This document shows, one piece after another, positions 6,271 through 13,035 of a stretch of 29,495 nucleotides of DNA (its first letter is position 1; the number at the start of each line of letters is the position of its first letter). A program made the position numbers and the translations under genes. Origin of the DNA: Faecalibacterium sp. CAG:1138 (GTDB taxonomy: Bacteria; Bacillota; Clostridia; Christensenellales; CAG-917). A model generated the notes under the pieces. That model was not told where the DNA came from. It made no database searches and saw only the letters and a program-made list of their open reading frames with translations. The stretch is from assembly GCA_000434675.1 (NCBI GenBank), contig HF988638.1, forward strand, positions 75,568-105,062, read 5' to 3'.

Positions 6271-8151
6271 ATGCAATTTTCACCGCTTAAAATATCCGAC
6301 AAACGCATTGTGGATGCCTACTTGAAAAAGTGGGGAGGTTTCGGCACGGATTATGCGTTTGCAAGCTGGTTCAGTTGGTACGATTTTTCGAAGATGAGCT
6401 TCGCCGAAGCGGACGACGTTTTGTATATCCGCGGTGAAATAAGGGGCGAAAAAGTTTTTCTGTCGCCGCTATGCAAGGATGAAAAATATCCGTTTGCGGT
6501 TTCCGTTTTGCGCGGCGTCGCAAAAGAAGAAAATTTGCCGCTCAAAATCGTTTTTGCAGCAAAAAACCAGATTGAAGTGCTAAATAACGCTGTTAAAGTG
6601 CCAAACGGCGCGGTTACGCTTGAAGGTGAGCGAATAATTGCCGAGAAAAACGATTTGCTCGTTTCTTCAAATCGCGACAACAGCGAGTACGTCTATCTTG
6701 CCGAGAACCTCATAAATTTGTCGGGCAAGCATTACCACTCAAAACGCAATTTCGTCACCAGATTCAAAAAGCAGTACGCTTATTCTTTCGAAACCTACAC
6801 GGACGAAATGTTTGACGACGCCGTCAGGCTCATAAATACGTGGGCGGCAGAAAAGTCCATCGACGACGAGGAAGAAATCGGCGCTTTCACCATGATGCTA
6901 AAACATCTTTCGGAGCTTTCGGGCTTTGCCGACGTTTTGAAAATCGACGGGAAAATCGCAGGCATAGCCGTGGGCGACATTTCCGCAAACGGCGTGGGCG
7001 AAGTGTTTTTCGAAAAGGGCGACACCGAGTTCGACGGCATTTATGCCGCCATAAATCAAATGTTTGCCGAAAAGCATTTTTCGGGAGTAAAATACGTAAA
7101 CCGGCAGGAGGATATGGGGATATCCGGCCTCCGCACGGCCAAACTCAGTTATAAGCCGGAATTTTTGGTGGACAAGTTCACCATAACCGAAAGCGCGTTT
7201 TCGCAGCTTGAGGATTTGTACGGCAAGTCGTTTCCCGAGGATTCCGAAGAATTTCGGAGCTTCTACTTTTCAAACAAATTGCCTTCCTCGGTCGTAACGG
7301 CTTATATATCGGACGGGACGATAGTTTCCGCGCTCTACGATTTTTGGAAAGGGCTTGTTGCGGGCAGCGCTTACGTCCCGACGGCGTTTGTTACCGCCGC
7401 GGCAACGCTGCCGGAAAAACGAGGGCAGGGGCTTATTTCGGAGCCTATAAAAAGGCTCTTTACAGAGTGCTTTCCGATGAGGCAGCCCCTCATTATTCTT
7501 CAGCCGTTCAAGCGCGGGTTTTATAAAAAATTCGGTTTTGCGCCGCTTACGTTCGAAGGGAAGTACACCGTAAAATCCAAAAACGCCAAAAATCCGCTTA
7601 CGGCAAAAGAAAGCGGGAGCGCCGCCGAAATCAAAAGAGCCTACGATGCGTTTTGCGCTTCGTTTGCGTTTTTCGTAAACAGAACGGAATGGGATTTCGA
7701 AAGGCGACTTGAGGAGCTTTTTTCGGAAAGCGGCAAAGCGTACGTCGTTTACGACCATGAAAGACCTTTGGGCTACTATTTTCTGATAGAAAACCAAGTG
7801 GCGGAAATGGCGCTTATGAGAAAGCAGGCGAATAGGGTTTACGAACTGGACGGAAAGCAAGCCGTTTTTGCAGGCGGCAGGTTTTCGGGCGCGGAAGCGA
7901 GAATCGTCGATATTTATCGTTTCGTCGAGCGTATGCGCTTTGAAAAAGATTTCGTTTTGAGGTTTAGGCTTCGTGACGATTTGGTGAAAATTAACGACGG
8001 AGTTTTCAAATTGACTGCAACGGGCGGCGTCGGAAAACTGGAAACCTGCGACGTTTACGACGAGGATTTCACGATTGATAGTTTTTTGACCTACGTATTT
8101 ACGTCCGGGAAAGTCGTTTCGGGCAAAGGCTTCGTCGTTGACAGATATTGA
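6271..8151 (+). CDS. Fusion of DUF2156 domain and Eis-like N-acetyltransferase
   Basis: A 626-residue protein with two recognisable parts. Residues 1-303 match DUF2156 (the fold of the phosphatidylglycerol lysyltransferase C-terminal domain): YLAENLINLSGKHYHSKRN at 142-160, and NRQEDMGISGLRTAKLSYKP at 277-296. Residues 305-626 match an Eis-like GNAT protein. Its acetyl-CoA loop is ATLPEKRGQGL (378-388), then FYKKFGF (417-423). The C-terminal part, with VKINDGVFKL and FTIDSFLTYVF, resembles the SCP2-like domain that closes Eis proteins. Each half is normally a separate protein. The donors and acceptors are unknown; transfer of an aminoacyl group to lipid or an acetyl group to an amine are the family precedents. 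No transmembrane segment is seen, so it should be cytosolic. It has its own promoter, and its stop codon overlaps the -35 of the alr promoter. Confidence 0.8.
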   Translation: MQFSPLKISDKRIVDAYLKKWGGFGTDYAFASWFSWYDFSKMSFAEADDVLYIRGEIRGEKVFLSPLCKDEKYPFAVSVLRGVAKEENLPLKIVFAAKNQIEVLNNAVKVPNGAVTLEGERIIAEKNDLLVSSNRDNSEYVYLAENLINLSGKHYHSKRNFVTRFKKQYAYSFETYTDEMFDDAVRLINTWAAEKSIDDEEEIGAFTMMLKHLSELSGFADVLKIDGKIAGIAVGDISANGVGEVFFEKGDTEFDGIYAAINQMFAEKHFSGVKYVNRQEDMGISGLRTAKLSYKPEFLVDKFTITESAFSQLEDLYGKSFPEDSEEFRSFYFSNKLPSSVVTAYISDGTIVSALYDFWKGLVAGSAYVPTAFVTAAATLPEKRGQGLISEPIKRLFTECFPMRQPLIILQPFKRGFYKKFGFAPLTFEGKYTVKSKNAKNPLTAKESGSAAEIKRAYDAFCASFAFFVNRTEWDFERRLEELFSESGKAYVVYDHERPLGYYFLIENQVAEMALMRKQANRVYELDGKQAVFAGGRFSGAEARIVDIYRFVERMRFEKDFVLRFRLRDDLVKINDGVFKLTATGGVGKLETCDVYDEDFTIDSFLTYVFTSGKVVSGKGFVVDRY

Positions 8152-8177
8152 CACAAAAACCGTGCGCCCCTCATAAT
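8148..8177 (+). promoter_or_regulatory. Promoter of the alr-rsmD-coaD operon
   Basis: TTGACA (8148-8153) and CATAAT (8172-8177) are separated by 18 bp. The -35 includes the stop codon of the preceding gene. The predicted start of transcription is near 8184, immediately before the alr ribosome binding site. Confidence 0.7.
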
Positions 8178-8181
8178 ATAG

Positions 8182-8200
8182 AACTGCTTTGGAGGCAGTT
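8182..8200 (+). promoter_or_regulatory. Hairpin presenting the alr ribosome binding site
   Basis: AACTGC (8182-8187) and GCAGTT (8195-8200) are a perfect 6-bp inverted repeat. The 7-base loop TTTGGAG holds most of the GGAGG ribosome binding site (8191-8195) of alr. It would sit at the very 5' end of the predicted transcript. Confidence 0.5.
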
Positions 8201-8204
8201 TATT

Positions 8205-9251
8205 ATGGGGCTTATCGTTGCGACGGACTTGTCCGCAATCAGACGAAACGTCGAAAAAATCAAGGCCGAAACGGGGAAATCAGTTATGCTTATGGTCAAG
8301 TGCGACGCATACGGAAGGGGTATGGAAGCGGTTTCCGAATACGCCGAAAGTTTTGTGGAAGCCTTTGGTGTGGCCACGGCAACAGAAGGGGCAAAGCTTC
8401 GCGCTTGCGGCATAAAAAAACCGATTCTGGTGACTATGTTCGAAGACGCCGACTCGGCTACGGCGGTTAAATCCGGTCTGGACGTCGGCATATATTCGCC
8501 TCGTCAGGCGTATGCGCTTGAGGTCGCCGCAAAAAAAGCGCATAAAAGCGTGAACGCGCATATTGCGGTGAACACCGGTATGAACCGCTTGGGGGTGTCT
8601 GACGAAAAGGAGCTTGAAGAGCTGTTTTCCGCCTTAAGTCAAACGCCAAGACTTACGGTGAAAGGCGTTTACACGCATTTTTACGGCACGGACGAGGGTA
8701 GCATAAGTTTGCAGAACACGCGCTTTAAGCCGTTTGAAGAAGCGGTTAAAAGTCGTTTCGGCGAAGTTGTTGTGCACACGCAAAACAGCGGCGCGATATT
8801 TTCGGATACTTCGGGGAGCCTCGTTCGGGTGGGGCTTGCCGCATACGGCGACGCGGAAGGCTTTGTCCCGTCGATGAGTGTGTACGGAAGAATAATAGCC
8901 GTAAATCACGTTATGGCGGGGGACGCCGTAGGCTACGGAAGGGACTTCGTTATTTTATCCGACAGCGACGTTGCAGTCGTGTCGGGAGGTTACGGCGACG
9001 GCGTCGGCTTTAAGCAGAAATACGTTTTGGTGAACGGGAAAAAAGCGAAAGTCGTTTGCAACCCGTGTATGGACGTTTTTATGATCGACGTAACGAAAGC
9101 TTCGGCCGAAATCGGCGATTTGGTTACGATTGTCGGACGAAGCGGCAAGGAAGAAATCACGCTTTCGGACGTTGCGAAATGGTCGGGTACTTCGCCGTAT
9201 GCCGCCGCAACGGCGTTCGGAGGACGAATAGACAGGATATATTTCACATGA
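8205..9251 (+). CDS. alr: Alanine racemase
   Basis: A PLP enzyme converting L-alanine to D-alanine for peptidoglycan. I choose the ATG at 8205 (348 residues) because GGAGG lies 9 bases upstream and the upstream in-frame start lies inside the promoter. Visible family motifs are VKCDAYGRG with the PLP lysine at residue 32 (the usual motif is VKADAYGHG), NTGMNRLG (123-130), VRVGLAAYGD (207-216), GDAVGYGRDF (239-248), SGGYGDG with the catalytic tyrosine at about 263, and CMDVFMIDV (288-296). The length is slightly below the usual 360-390. The stop overlaps the rsmD start in ATGA, so the two are translationally coupled. Function is well supported. Confidence 0.94.
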   Translation: MGLIVATDLSAIRRNVEKIKAETGKSVMLMVKCDAYGRGMEAVSEYAESFVEAFGVATATEGAKLRACGIKKPILVTMFEDADSATAVKSGLDVGIYSPRQAYALEVAAKKAHKSVNAHIAVNTGMNRLGVSDEKELEELFSALSQTPRLTVKGVYTHFYGTDEGSISLQNTRFKPFEEAVKSRFGEVVVHTQNSGAIFSDTSGSLVRVGLAAYGDAEGFVPSMSVYGRIIAVNHVMAGDAVGYGRDFVILSDSDVAVVSGGYGDGVGFKQKYVLVNGKKAKVVCNPCMDVFMIDVTKASAEIGDLVTIVGRSGKEEITLSDVAKWSGTSPYAAATAFGGRIDRIYFT

Positions 9252-9784
9252 GAGTTATTTCAGGAAAATTCAGAGGCAGAAAGCTGGTTTGTCCGGAGGG
9301 GCTGGACGTCAGACCGACAACCGACAGAGTGAAGGAAAATCTTTTCAATCTGTTGCAATTTCGCATTCAGGACAGCGTCGTGCTGGACCTGTTTTCAGGA
9401 AGCGGCGCGCTCGGCATCGAAGCAATCAGCCGCGGGGCAAAAGAGGTGTGGTTTGCCGATCAGAGCGTAAAAAGCATAGCGTACTTAAAGGAGAACCTCA
9501 GAAACGCCGAGTTCGAGGGCGGAATTCTTACTGCCGATTTCAGGGCGGCGTTGGAGCGGCTTTCGGGGAAAAAATTCGATTTGATTTTTTTGGATCCGCC
9601 GTATTCGAAGGGACTTGCCGAAAAAGCTATCGAAATCTTAGTGAAAAACGACATGTTGTCTAGTGGCGGCGTGATGGTTTACGAGCACCTTGCCGCAGAG
9701 CCGTACGCGCCTATCTCGGGCATTGAAATATACGACTCCAGAAAATACGGGCAAACCGAACTTACACTTTTGAGAAAAGCATGA
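9248..9784 (+). CDS. rsmD: 16S rRNA (guanine966-N2)-methyltransferase
   Basis: A 178-residue SAM-dependent methyltransferase that modifies G966 of 16S rRNA in the 30S subunit. The start MRVISGKFRGRKL and the phrase VRPTTDRVKENLFN (21-34) are RsmD signatures. SAM motif I is LDLFSGSGALGIEA (46-59), and the catalytic N6/N2-type motif is DPPY (116-119). The start overlaps the alr stop by 4 bp (ATGA) and the end overlaps the coaD start in the same way. The rsmD-coaD order is conserved across Firmicutes (ylbH-ylbI in Bacillus). Confidence 0.95.
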   Translation: MRVISGKFRGRKLVCPEGLDVRPTTDRVKENLFNLLQFRIQDSVVLDLFSGSGALGIEAISRGAKEVWFADQSVKSIAYLKENLRNAEFEGGILTADFRAALERLSGKKFDLIFLDPPYSKGLAEKAIEILVKNDMLSSGGVMVYEHLAAEPYAPISGIEIYDSRKYGQTELTLLRKA

Positions 9785-10206
9785 AAACGGCAGTTTTTAC
9801 GGGGACCTTCGACCCGTTCACCGAAGGACATCTGGACGTCGCGCGCCGCGCGGCAAAAATATTTGACAAGCTTTACGTCGTGGTTTTTATCAATCACGAC
9901 AAAACGCCGATGTTTTCCGTAGGCGAACGCATGGAAAAAATCAGGCAAATGACGAAAGATATTGACAACGTGGAAGTTTCAAGCTACAATAAGTATGTGG
10001 TTGAGTTTTGCGCCGAATTCAAAGTGGACTACATCGTTCGCGGAATCAGAAGTGACAGCGACTACGTTTACGAGAGCGAAATGGCCGCGTACAATTTTTC
10101 GCACGGCGGCTACGAAACCGTTTATTTCGCGGCGCCCGACAAACTCAAAGAAGTTTCTTCGACGAAAGAACGACAAAAAATCGCAAAATGCGACACAAAA
10201 GATTGA
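9781..10206 (+). CDS. coaD: Phosphopantetheine adenylyltransferase, short C-terminus
   Basis: This enzyme joins ATP and 4'-phosphopantetheine to dephospho-CoA and pyrophosphate in CoA synthesis. The nucleotidyltransferase motif is GTFDPFTEGHLDV (8-20; the H/TxGH signature ends at His17), and YIVRGIRSDSDY with ESEMAAYN form the substrate loop. The C-terminal SSTKER takes the place of the usual ISSS-VRE motif. The protein has 141 residues, about 20 fewer than the usual 155-165. It stops soon after SSTKER, and the segment that normally continues with a LVP-type helix is missing. The alternative frames after the stop do not restore it, so this looks like a genuine short form rather than a simple frameshift. 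The start is coupled to rsmD by ATGA. Confidence 0.92.
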   Translation: MKTAVFTGTFDPFTEGHLDVARRAAKIFDKLYVVVFINHDKTPMFSVGERMEKIRQMTKDIDNVEVSSYNKYVVEFCAEFKVDYIVRGIRSDSDYVYESEMAAYNFSHGGYETVYFAAPDKLKEVSSTKERQKIAKCDTKD

Positions 10207-10232
10207 TTTATTGACACACGGGAGGACTATGT

Positions 10233-10727
10233 ATGGAAAATATCGAAATGCTTATAGCGGATCTTGAAAACTTAATTTCTTCGGGCAAAAAGGCGCCGTT
10301 TTCGGCAAACGACGTCGTTTTGAACAGAAACTACGCTTTGGAAATGGTTGACCGAATCAAACAGAGTCTGCCTGAAATCATAAAAGAAGCGCAATATATC
10401 AAGCAGGAAAACGAACGCATAAAAGCGGACGCCATCAGTTATGCGCAAAAGACCGTTCAGCAAGCGGAAAAGAGGGCGGAAGAACTTTTGGATCAGAACG
10501 AAATTATCGCCCGCGCCCAGGAAGAAGCAGAGAATATCCGCCAAAACGCTTTGGAATATAAGAACAAAGTGGAATTTGAAGTGAAAATCAAAATCGATCA
10601 ACTTCTTAAGGAAAGCGAAGTTACCATAACCGACGCGCTGATGCTCATACGCTCCAACCGCGAGGAGCTTCGAAACGCCGCTCAAAAACCGCAGAATTAT
10701 TCGGATGCGGCGCCAAAGAACAACTAA
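10233..10727 (+). CDS. Coiled-coil protein resembling ATP synthase subunit B/H
   Basis: A 164-residue protein. The ATG at 10233 follows GGAGG (10221-10225) by 7 bases. Residues 35-125 are a continuous Glu/Lys/Gln/Ala-rich helix predicted to form a coiled coil (QAEKRAEELLDQNEIIARAQ and the region after it), of the type often annotated as V-type ATPase subunit H-like or F0 subunit B-like. There is no transmembrane segment at the N-terminus, so it is not a true F0 subunit b. A similar coiled-coil gene often follows coaD in Clostridia; its role is not established to my knowledge. It ends the alr operon. Its last 4 bases overlap the end of the convergent ylbJ gene. Confidence 0.82.
   Translation: MENIEMLIADLENLISSGKKAPFSANDVVLNRNYALEMVDRIKQSLPEIIKEAQYIKQENERIKADAISYAQKTVQQAEKRAEELLDQNEIIARAQEEAENIRQNALEYKNKVEFEVKIKIDQLLKESEVTITDALMLIRSNREELRNAAQKPQNYSDAAPKNN
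10683..10710 (-). terminator. Candidate ylbJ terminator inside the coiled-coil gene
   Basis: On the minus strand CCGCA (10710-10706) pairs with TGCGG (10693-10689), with GAA/TTC as an inner 3-bp helix, and is followed by TTTTTG. It lies 14-41 bases beyond the ylbJ stop, within the 3' coding part of the plus-strand gene. The stem is short, so this is moderate evidence. Confidence 0.45.
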
Positions 10728-11692
10728 ATTCCGAAAAACAAATAACCCGCGGCAAAGCCTATCAAAAAGCCTATTAAGCCTTGCGTGGTTTTCGAAAGCA
10801 GGTAGAAGCCTGCTTTTATTTTGCATTTTGACAAAAAAGTTATGGATTGCAGAGTAACCGAAAGGCCGCCGAAGGAAACCGCGAAGCTTGCGAGCGCAAT
10901 TTTCAGGGGCAGAGTAGCCGCTGTTTTTTCTATTTCCAGACAGCCTCTCGTCATTTCCACGGCAGAGATTACGACGGATCTGAATATCCCCGCCGCGGTT
11001 TCGGAAATAAGGCCGAACGGCGCGGATAAAGCGTCCAGAATTTTCAGGTTCGAAAGCGCGTCCGCGGCCATGCCCATAAGCGCTACGTAGCCGCCAACCG
11101 TCAAAACGGACAGAACTGCCGAATTTATGCTTTCGGAAAGCACGTTGTCGGGTGATTTTGCGGCTTTTTGGGAGTGCGGTTTTTCCGCCGCGCGTTTTCC
11201 GCGATAAACGAGGCCGTTAAGAAGCGCCGACAAGACGTGCGCCGCCAAAATTACGTAGCCGATTCGCTTGTCGCCAAATAATCCCGCGCCCACCGTTCCG
11301 ACTATGAAAATCGGCCCTCCCGTGGACGTGAAAGCGGAAATTTTTTTACATTCGTCCGTGTCAAGAAGTCTGTTTTCATAAAAATCCGCAAGCATTCTCG
11401 CGCCGACGGGGTAGCCTGAAAGCAAGCTCATGACGAACACGTAGGAAGAGGTTTTGTCGGTGCGGTAAATTTTTGAAAACGGCTTGCCCAAAACCGCCGA
11501 AAAGTCGTCGCCGAAGCCTGAAAGCGTCAGAATTTTTCCGTAAAAAAAGAACGGAAACATGCCCGGCAGCACGCTCACGGCAAAGAGAATCAGTCCGTTA
11601 AAAACCGATTTGGTGTAGACCTCGGGTTCGATGAGAAGAAGGGTAATCATGCCGAGGGCAAAAGCATAGACGACGATTTTTTTTGTTCGCAT
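10724..11692 (-). CDS. ylbJ: Sporulation integral membrane protein YlbJ
   Basis: A 322-residue polytopic membrane protein with about eight hydrophobic segments. LSGYPVGARMLADFYE and STGGPIFIVGTVGAGLFGD are hallmarks of YlbJ and of the nucleoside-recognition (gate) domain family to which it belongs. In Bacillus YlbJ is required for normal spore formation; the biochemical role is unknown. Its place between coaD and tmcAL (ylbI-ylbJ and ylbM in Bacillus) supports the name, although here ylbJ and tmcAL are on the opposite strand. B. subtilis YlbJ is about 80 residues longer. No good ribosome binding site precedes the ATG at 11692. A strong terminator-like hairpin lies only 35 bases upstream, leaving little room for a promoter. 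Confidence 0.88.
   Translation of the reverse strand: MRTKKIVVYAFALGMITLLLIEPEVYTKSVFNGLILFAVSVLPGMFPFFFYGKILTLSGFGDDFSAVLGKPFSKIYRTDKTSSYVFVMSLLSGYPVGARMLADFYENRLLDTDECKKISAFTSTGGPIFIVGTVGAGLFGDKRIGYVILAAHVLSALLNGLVYRGKRAAEKPHSQKAAKSPDNVLSESINSAVLSVLTVGGYVALMGMAADALSNLKILDALSAPFGLISETAAGIFRSVVISAVEMTRGCLEIEKTAATLPLKIALASFAVSFGGLSVTLQSITFLSKCKIKAGFYLLSKTTQGLIGFLIGFAAGYLFFGI
10795..10821 (+). terminator. Terminator of the alr operon inside ylbJ
   Basis: A perfect 8-bp stem AAAGCAGG (10795-10802) / CCTGCTTT (10809-10816) with a 6-base loop, followed by TTTTATTTTG. It starts 67 bases after the stop of the coiled-coil gene and lies within the antisense-strand coding sequence of ylbJ. It is the first good terminator for the plus-strand transcript. 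Confidence 0.75.
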
Positions 11693-11727
11693 ACGAAATG
11701 TTATTCAAAAAAAATCCGAAATATAAT

Positions 11728-11756
11728 AAAACCGCGCTTACCTTAAGCGCGGTTTT
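11728..11756 (-). terminator. Hairpin terminator after tmcAL
   Basis: A perfect 13-bp stem AAAACCGCGCTTA / TAAGCGCGGTTTT with a 3-base loop lies 5 bases after the tmcAL stop. On the minus strand it is followed by TTATATTTC. It could be a full terminator or an attenuator before ylbJ. Confidence 0.8.
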
Positions 11757-11761
11757 TCGTT

Positions 11762-12895
11762 TTAAGGATAAACGACGTTTCTGACTTCCTCCGAAAAGCG
11801 GTCCAGCCTGAAGCTTTCCGCTTGGACTTCGTCCAACGTCTCGGCGTCTTTAAGTTTGACGATGCCTTTTTCGCCGGTTGCGGCAAGCGCTTTGAGGATG
11901 TCGGCGTCGGCTTCCAAAAAGTTGAAATAGGGCTTTGCCTCCGTAAGCCTTTGGAGCGCGGCTTTGTCGATTTTAAGAAGGGAATAAAGCAAAATGCGTT
12001 TGATTTTTGCCATGGTGTAGCGCTTGGTTTTGACGTTTTCCACCAGCGATTCGTAGGACGACGAGGCGGTAAGCGCGGATTTCAGGCGGTTTTCAAGCCC
12101 CTCCGAAACCTCGGGCAGAGCCTCCAGTTCGGCTTTGGACTTGGCGTTCAGGTCGTAGAGAACGAGGGCCGACAGATTGCGATTTGATAAAGAAGACGGA
12201 AGAGTGTCCGAAACGTATTTCGGCAGGTACTTTTCGGCCTTTTCCACGTCGCCCGAAAACAGAGCGGATCTTATGGCCGTGGCCGAAGCGTAAGCGCCTT
12301 CCAGATTCGTCGAATTATAGTCGTTTTGACGTTTTACGGTGTGAAAAGCGATGTCTAAACCGAGTTTTTTGGCGGCTTTGACGTATTCTACGGCAAGAAT
12401 GTTGTTTGGCTTCGAGAGCACTTTTGCCGTTTCTTCGTCAACCGAGGTGAGCGCCTTGTGCCGTGAAAGAGGGTAGCTGTCGCCTGCGGCAAGCCGCTCT
12501 TTCAGAACCTTGGCGAAAAGCTCGTTTCCTTCCTCCGAAAACTCTGCCGCGCGTCTAATTTTTTTAACGTCGCCGCACTCCGAGCCGAACGACAAAGTAA
12601 CTTCGTTATTCTTTGAAAAGGCCGATACGATTTTCATTGCGCCGAGAGAAAACTTTTCGGCGTTGTTCAAAGCGTAACACGTCGGGAGCTCCAGAACGGC
12701 GTCTGCGCCCGCAATCTTCGCCCATGCGGCGCGGGTTCTTTTTCCGCACACGGCAAAATCTCCGCGTTCGGTTACGCTGCCGCTCATTATGACGGCAAGC
12801 TTGTCGGCGTTCGTTTGCTCCTTTGCCGCCCGAAGCTGAAAAAGGTGGCCCGTGTGGAACGGATTGTATTCGGCGATAACGAAGGTGATTTTCAT
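11762..12895 (-). CDS. tmcAL: tRNA(Met) cytidine acetate ligase
   Basis: A 377-residue protein of the TmcAL (YlbM) family, which makes N4-acetylcytidine at the wobble position of elongator tRNA-Met from acetate and ATP. The nucleotidyltransferase core is at the N-terminus: IAEYNPFHTGHLFQL with HTGH at 14-17. MSGSVTERGDFAV follows, then CGKRTRAAWAKIAGADAVLELP, and ASATAIRSAL in the middle. The family usually has about 390-415 residues, so this is slightly short. A GGAGA ribosome binding site lies just upstream of the ATG. It is divergent from pta-ackA, sharing an AT-rich promoter region, and is adjacent to the acetate-metabolism genes that control its substrate. The gene name is well supported. 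Confidence 0.92.
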   Translation of the reverse strand: MKITFVIAEYNPFHTGHLFQLRAAKEQTNADKLAVIMSGSVTERGDFAVCGKRTRAAWAKIAGADAVLELPTCYALNNAEKFSLGAMKIVSAFSKNNEVTLSFGSECGDVKKIRRAAEFSEEGNELFAKVLKERLAAGDSYPLSRHKALTSVDEETAKVLSKPNNILAVEYVKAAKKLGLDIAFHTVKRQNDYNSTNLEGAYASATAIRSALFSGDVEKAEKYLPKYVSDTLPSSLSNRNLSALVLYDLNAKSKAELEALPEVSEGLENRLKSALTASSSYESLVENVKTKRYTMAKIKRILLYSLLKIDKAALQRLTEAKPYFNFLEADADILKALAATGEKGIVKLKDAETLDEVQAESFRLDRFSEEVRNVVYP

Positions 12896-12942
12896 CTTTC
12901 TCCAAAATTTTCCGGAAGTTTCGGGTTTGTCCCCGAATTCGG

Positions 12943-12970
12943 TTGCAATTTTTTTAGATTATATTATAAT
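12943..12970 (+). promoter_or_regulatory. Promoter of pta-ackA
   Basis: TTGCAA (12943-12948) and TATAAT (12965-12970) are 16 bp apart, and a second TATAAT follows at 12971-12976. The same AT-rich tract contains TATAAT on the minus strand (12968-12963), which may serve the divergent tmcAL. A CCGAATTCGG palindrome lies at 12933-12942 just upstream of the -35. Confidence 0.6.
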
Positions 12971-13035
12971 TATAATGTGTTTTGCATTTTAAGGCAAACA
13001 AATTCATTTCGGAAAATACATTTTTGGAGCTAAAT

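Noticed and set aside
8148..8204. A longer alanine racemase starting at 8148
   Set aside because: The added residues are unlike any racemase and cover the alr promoter; GGAGG lies before the ATG at 8205.
10210..10215. TTGACA just before the coiled-coil gene as a promoter
   Set aside because: No -10 box follows at a proper distance before the ATG at 10233, so it is probably coincidental.
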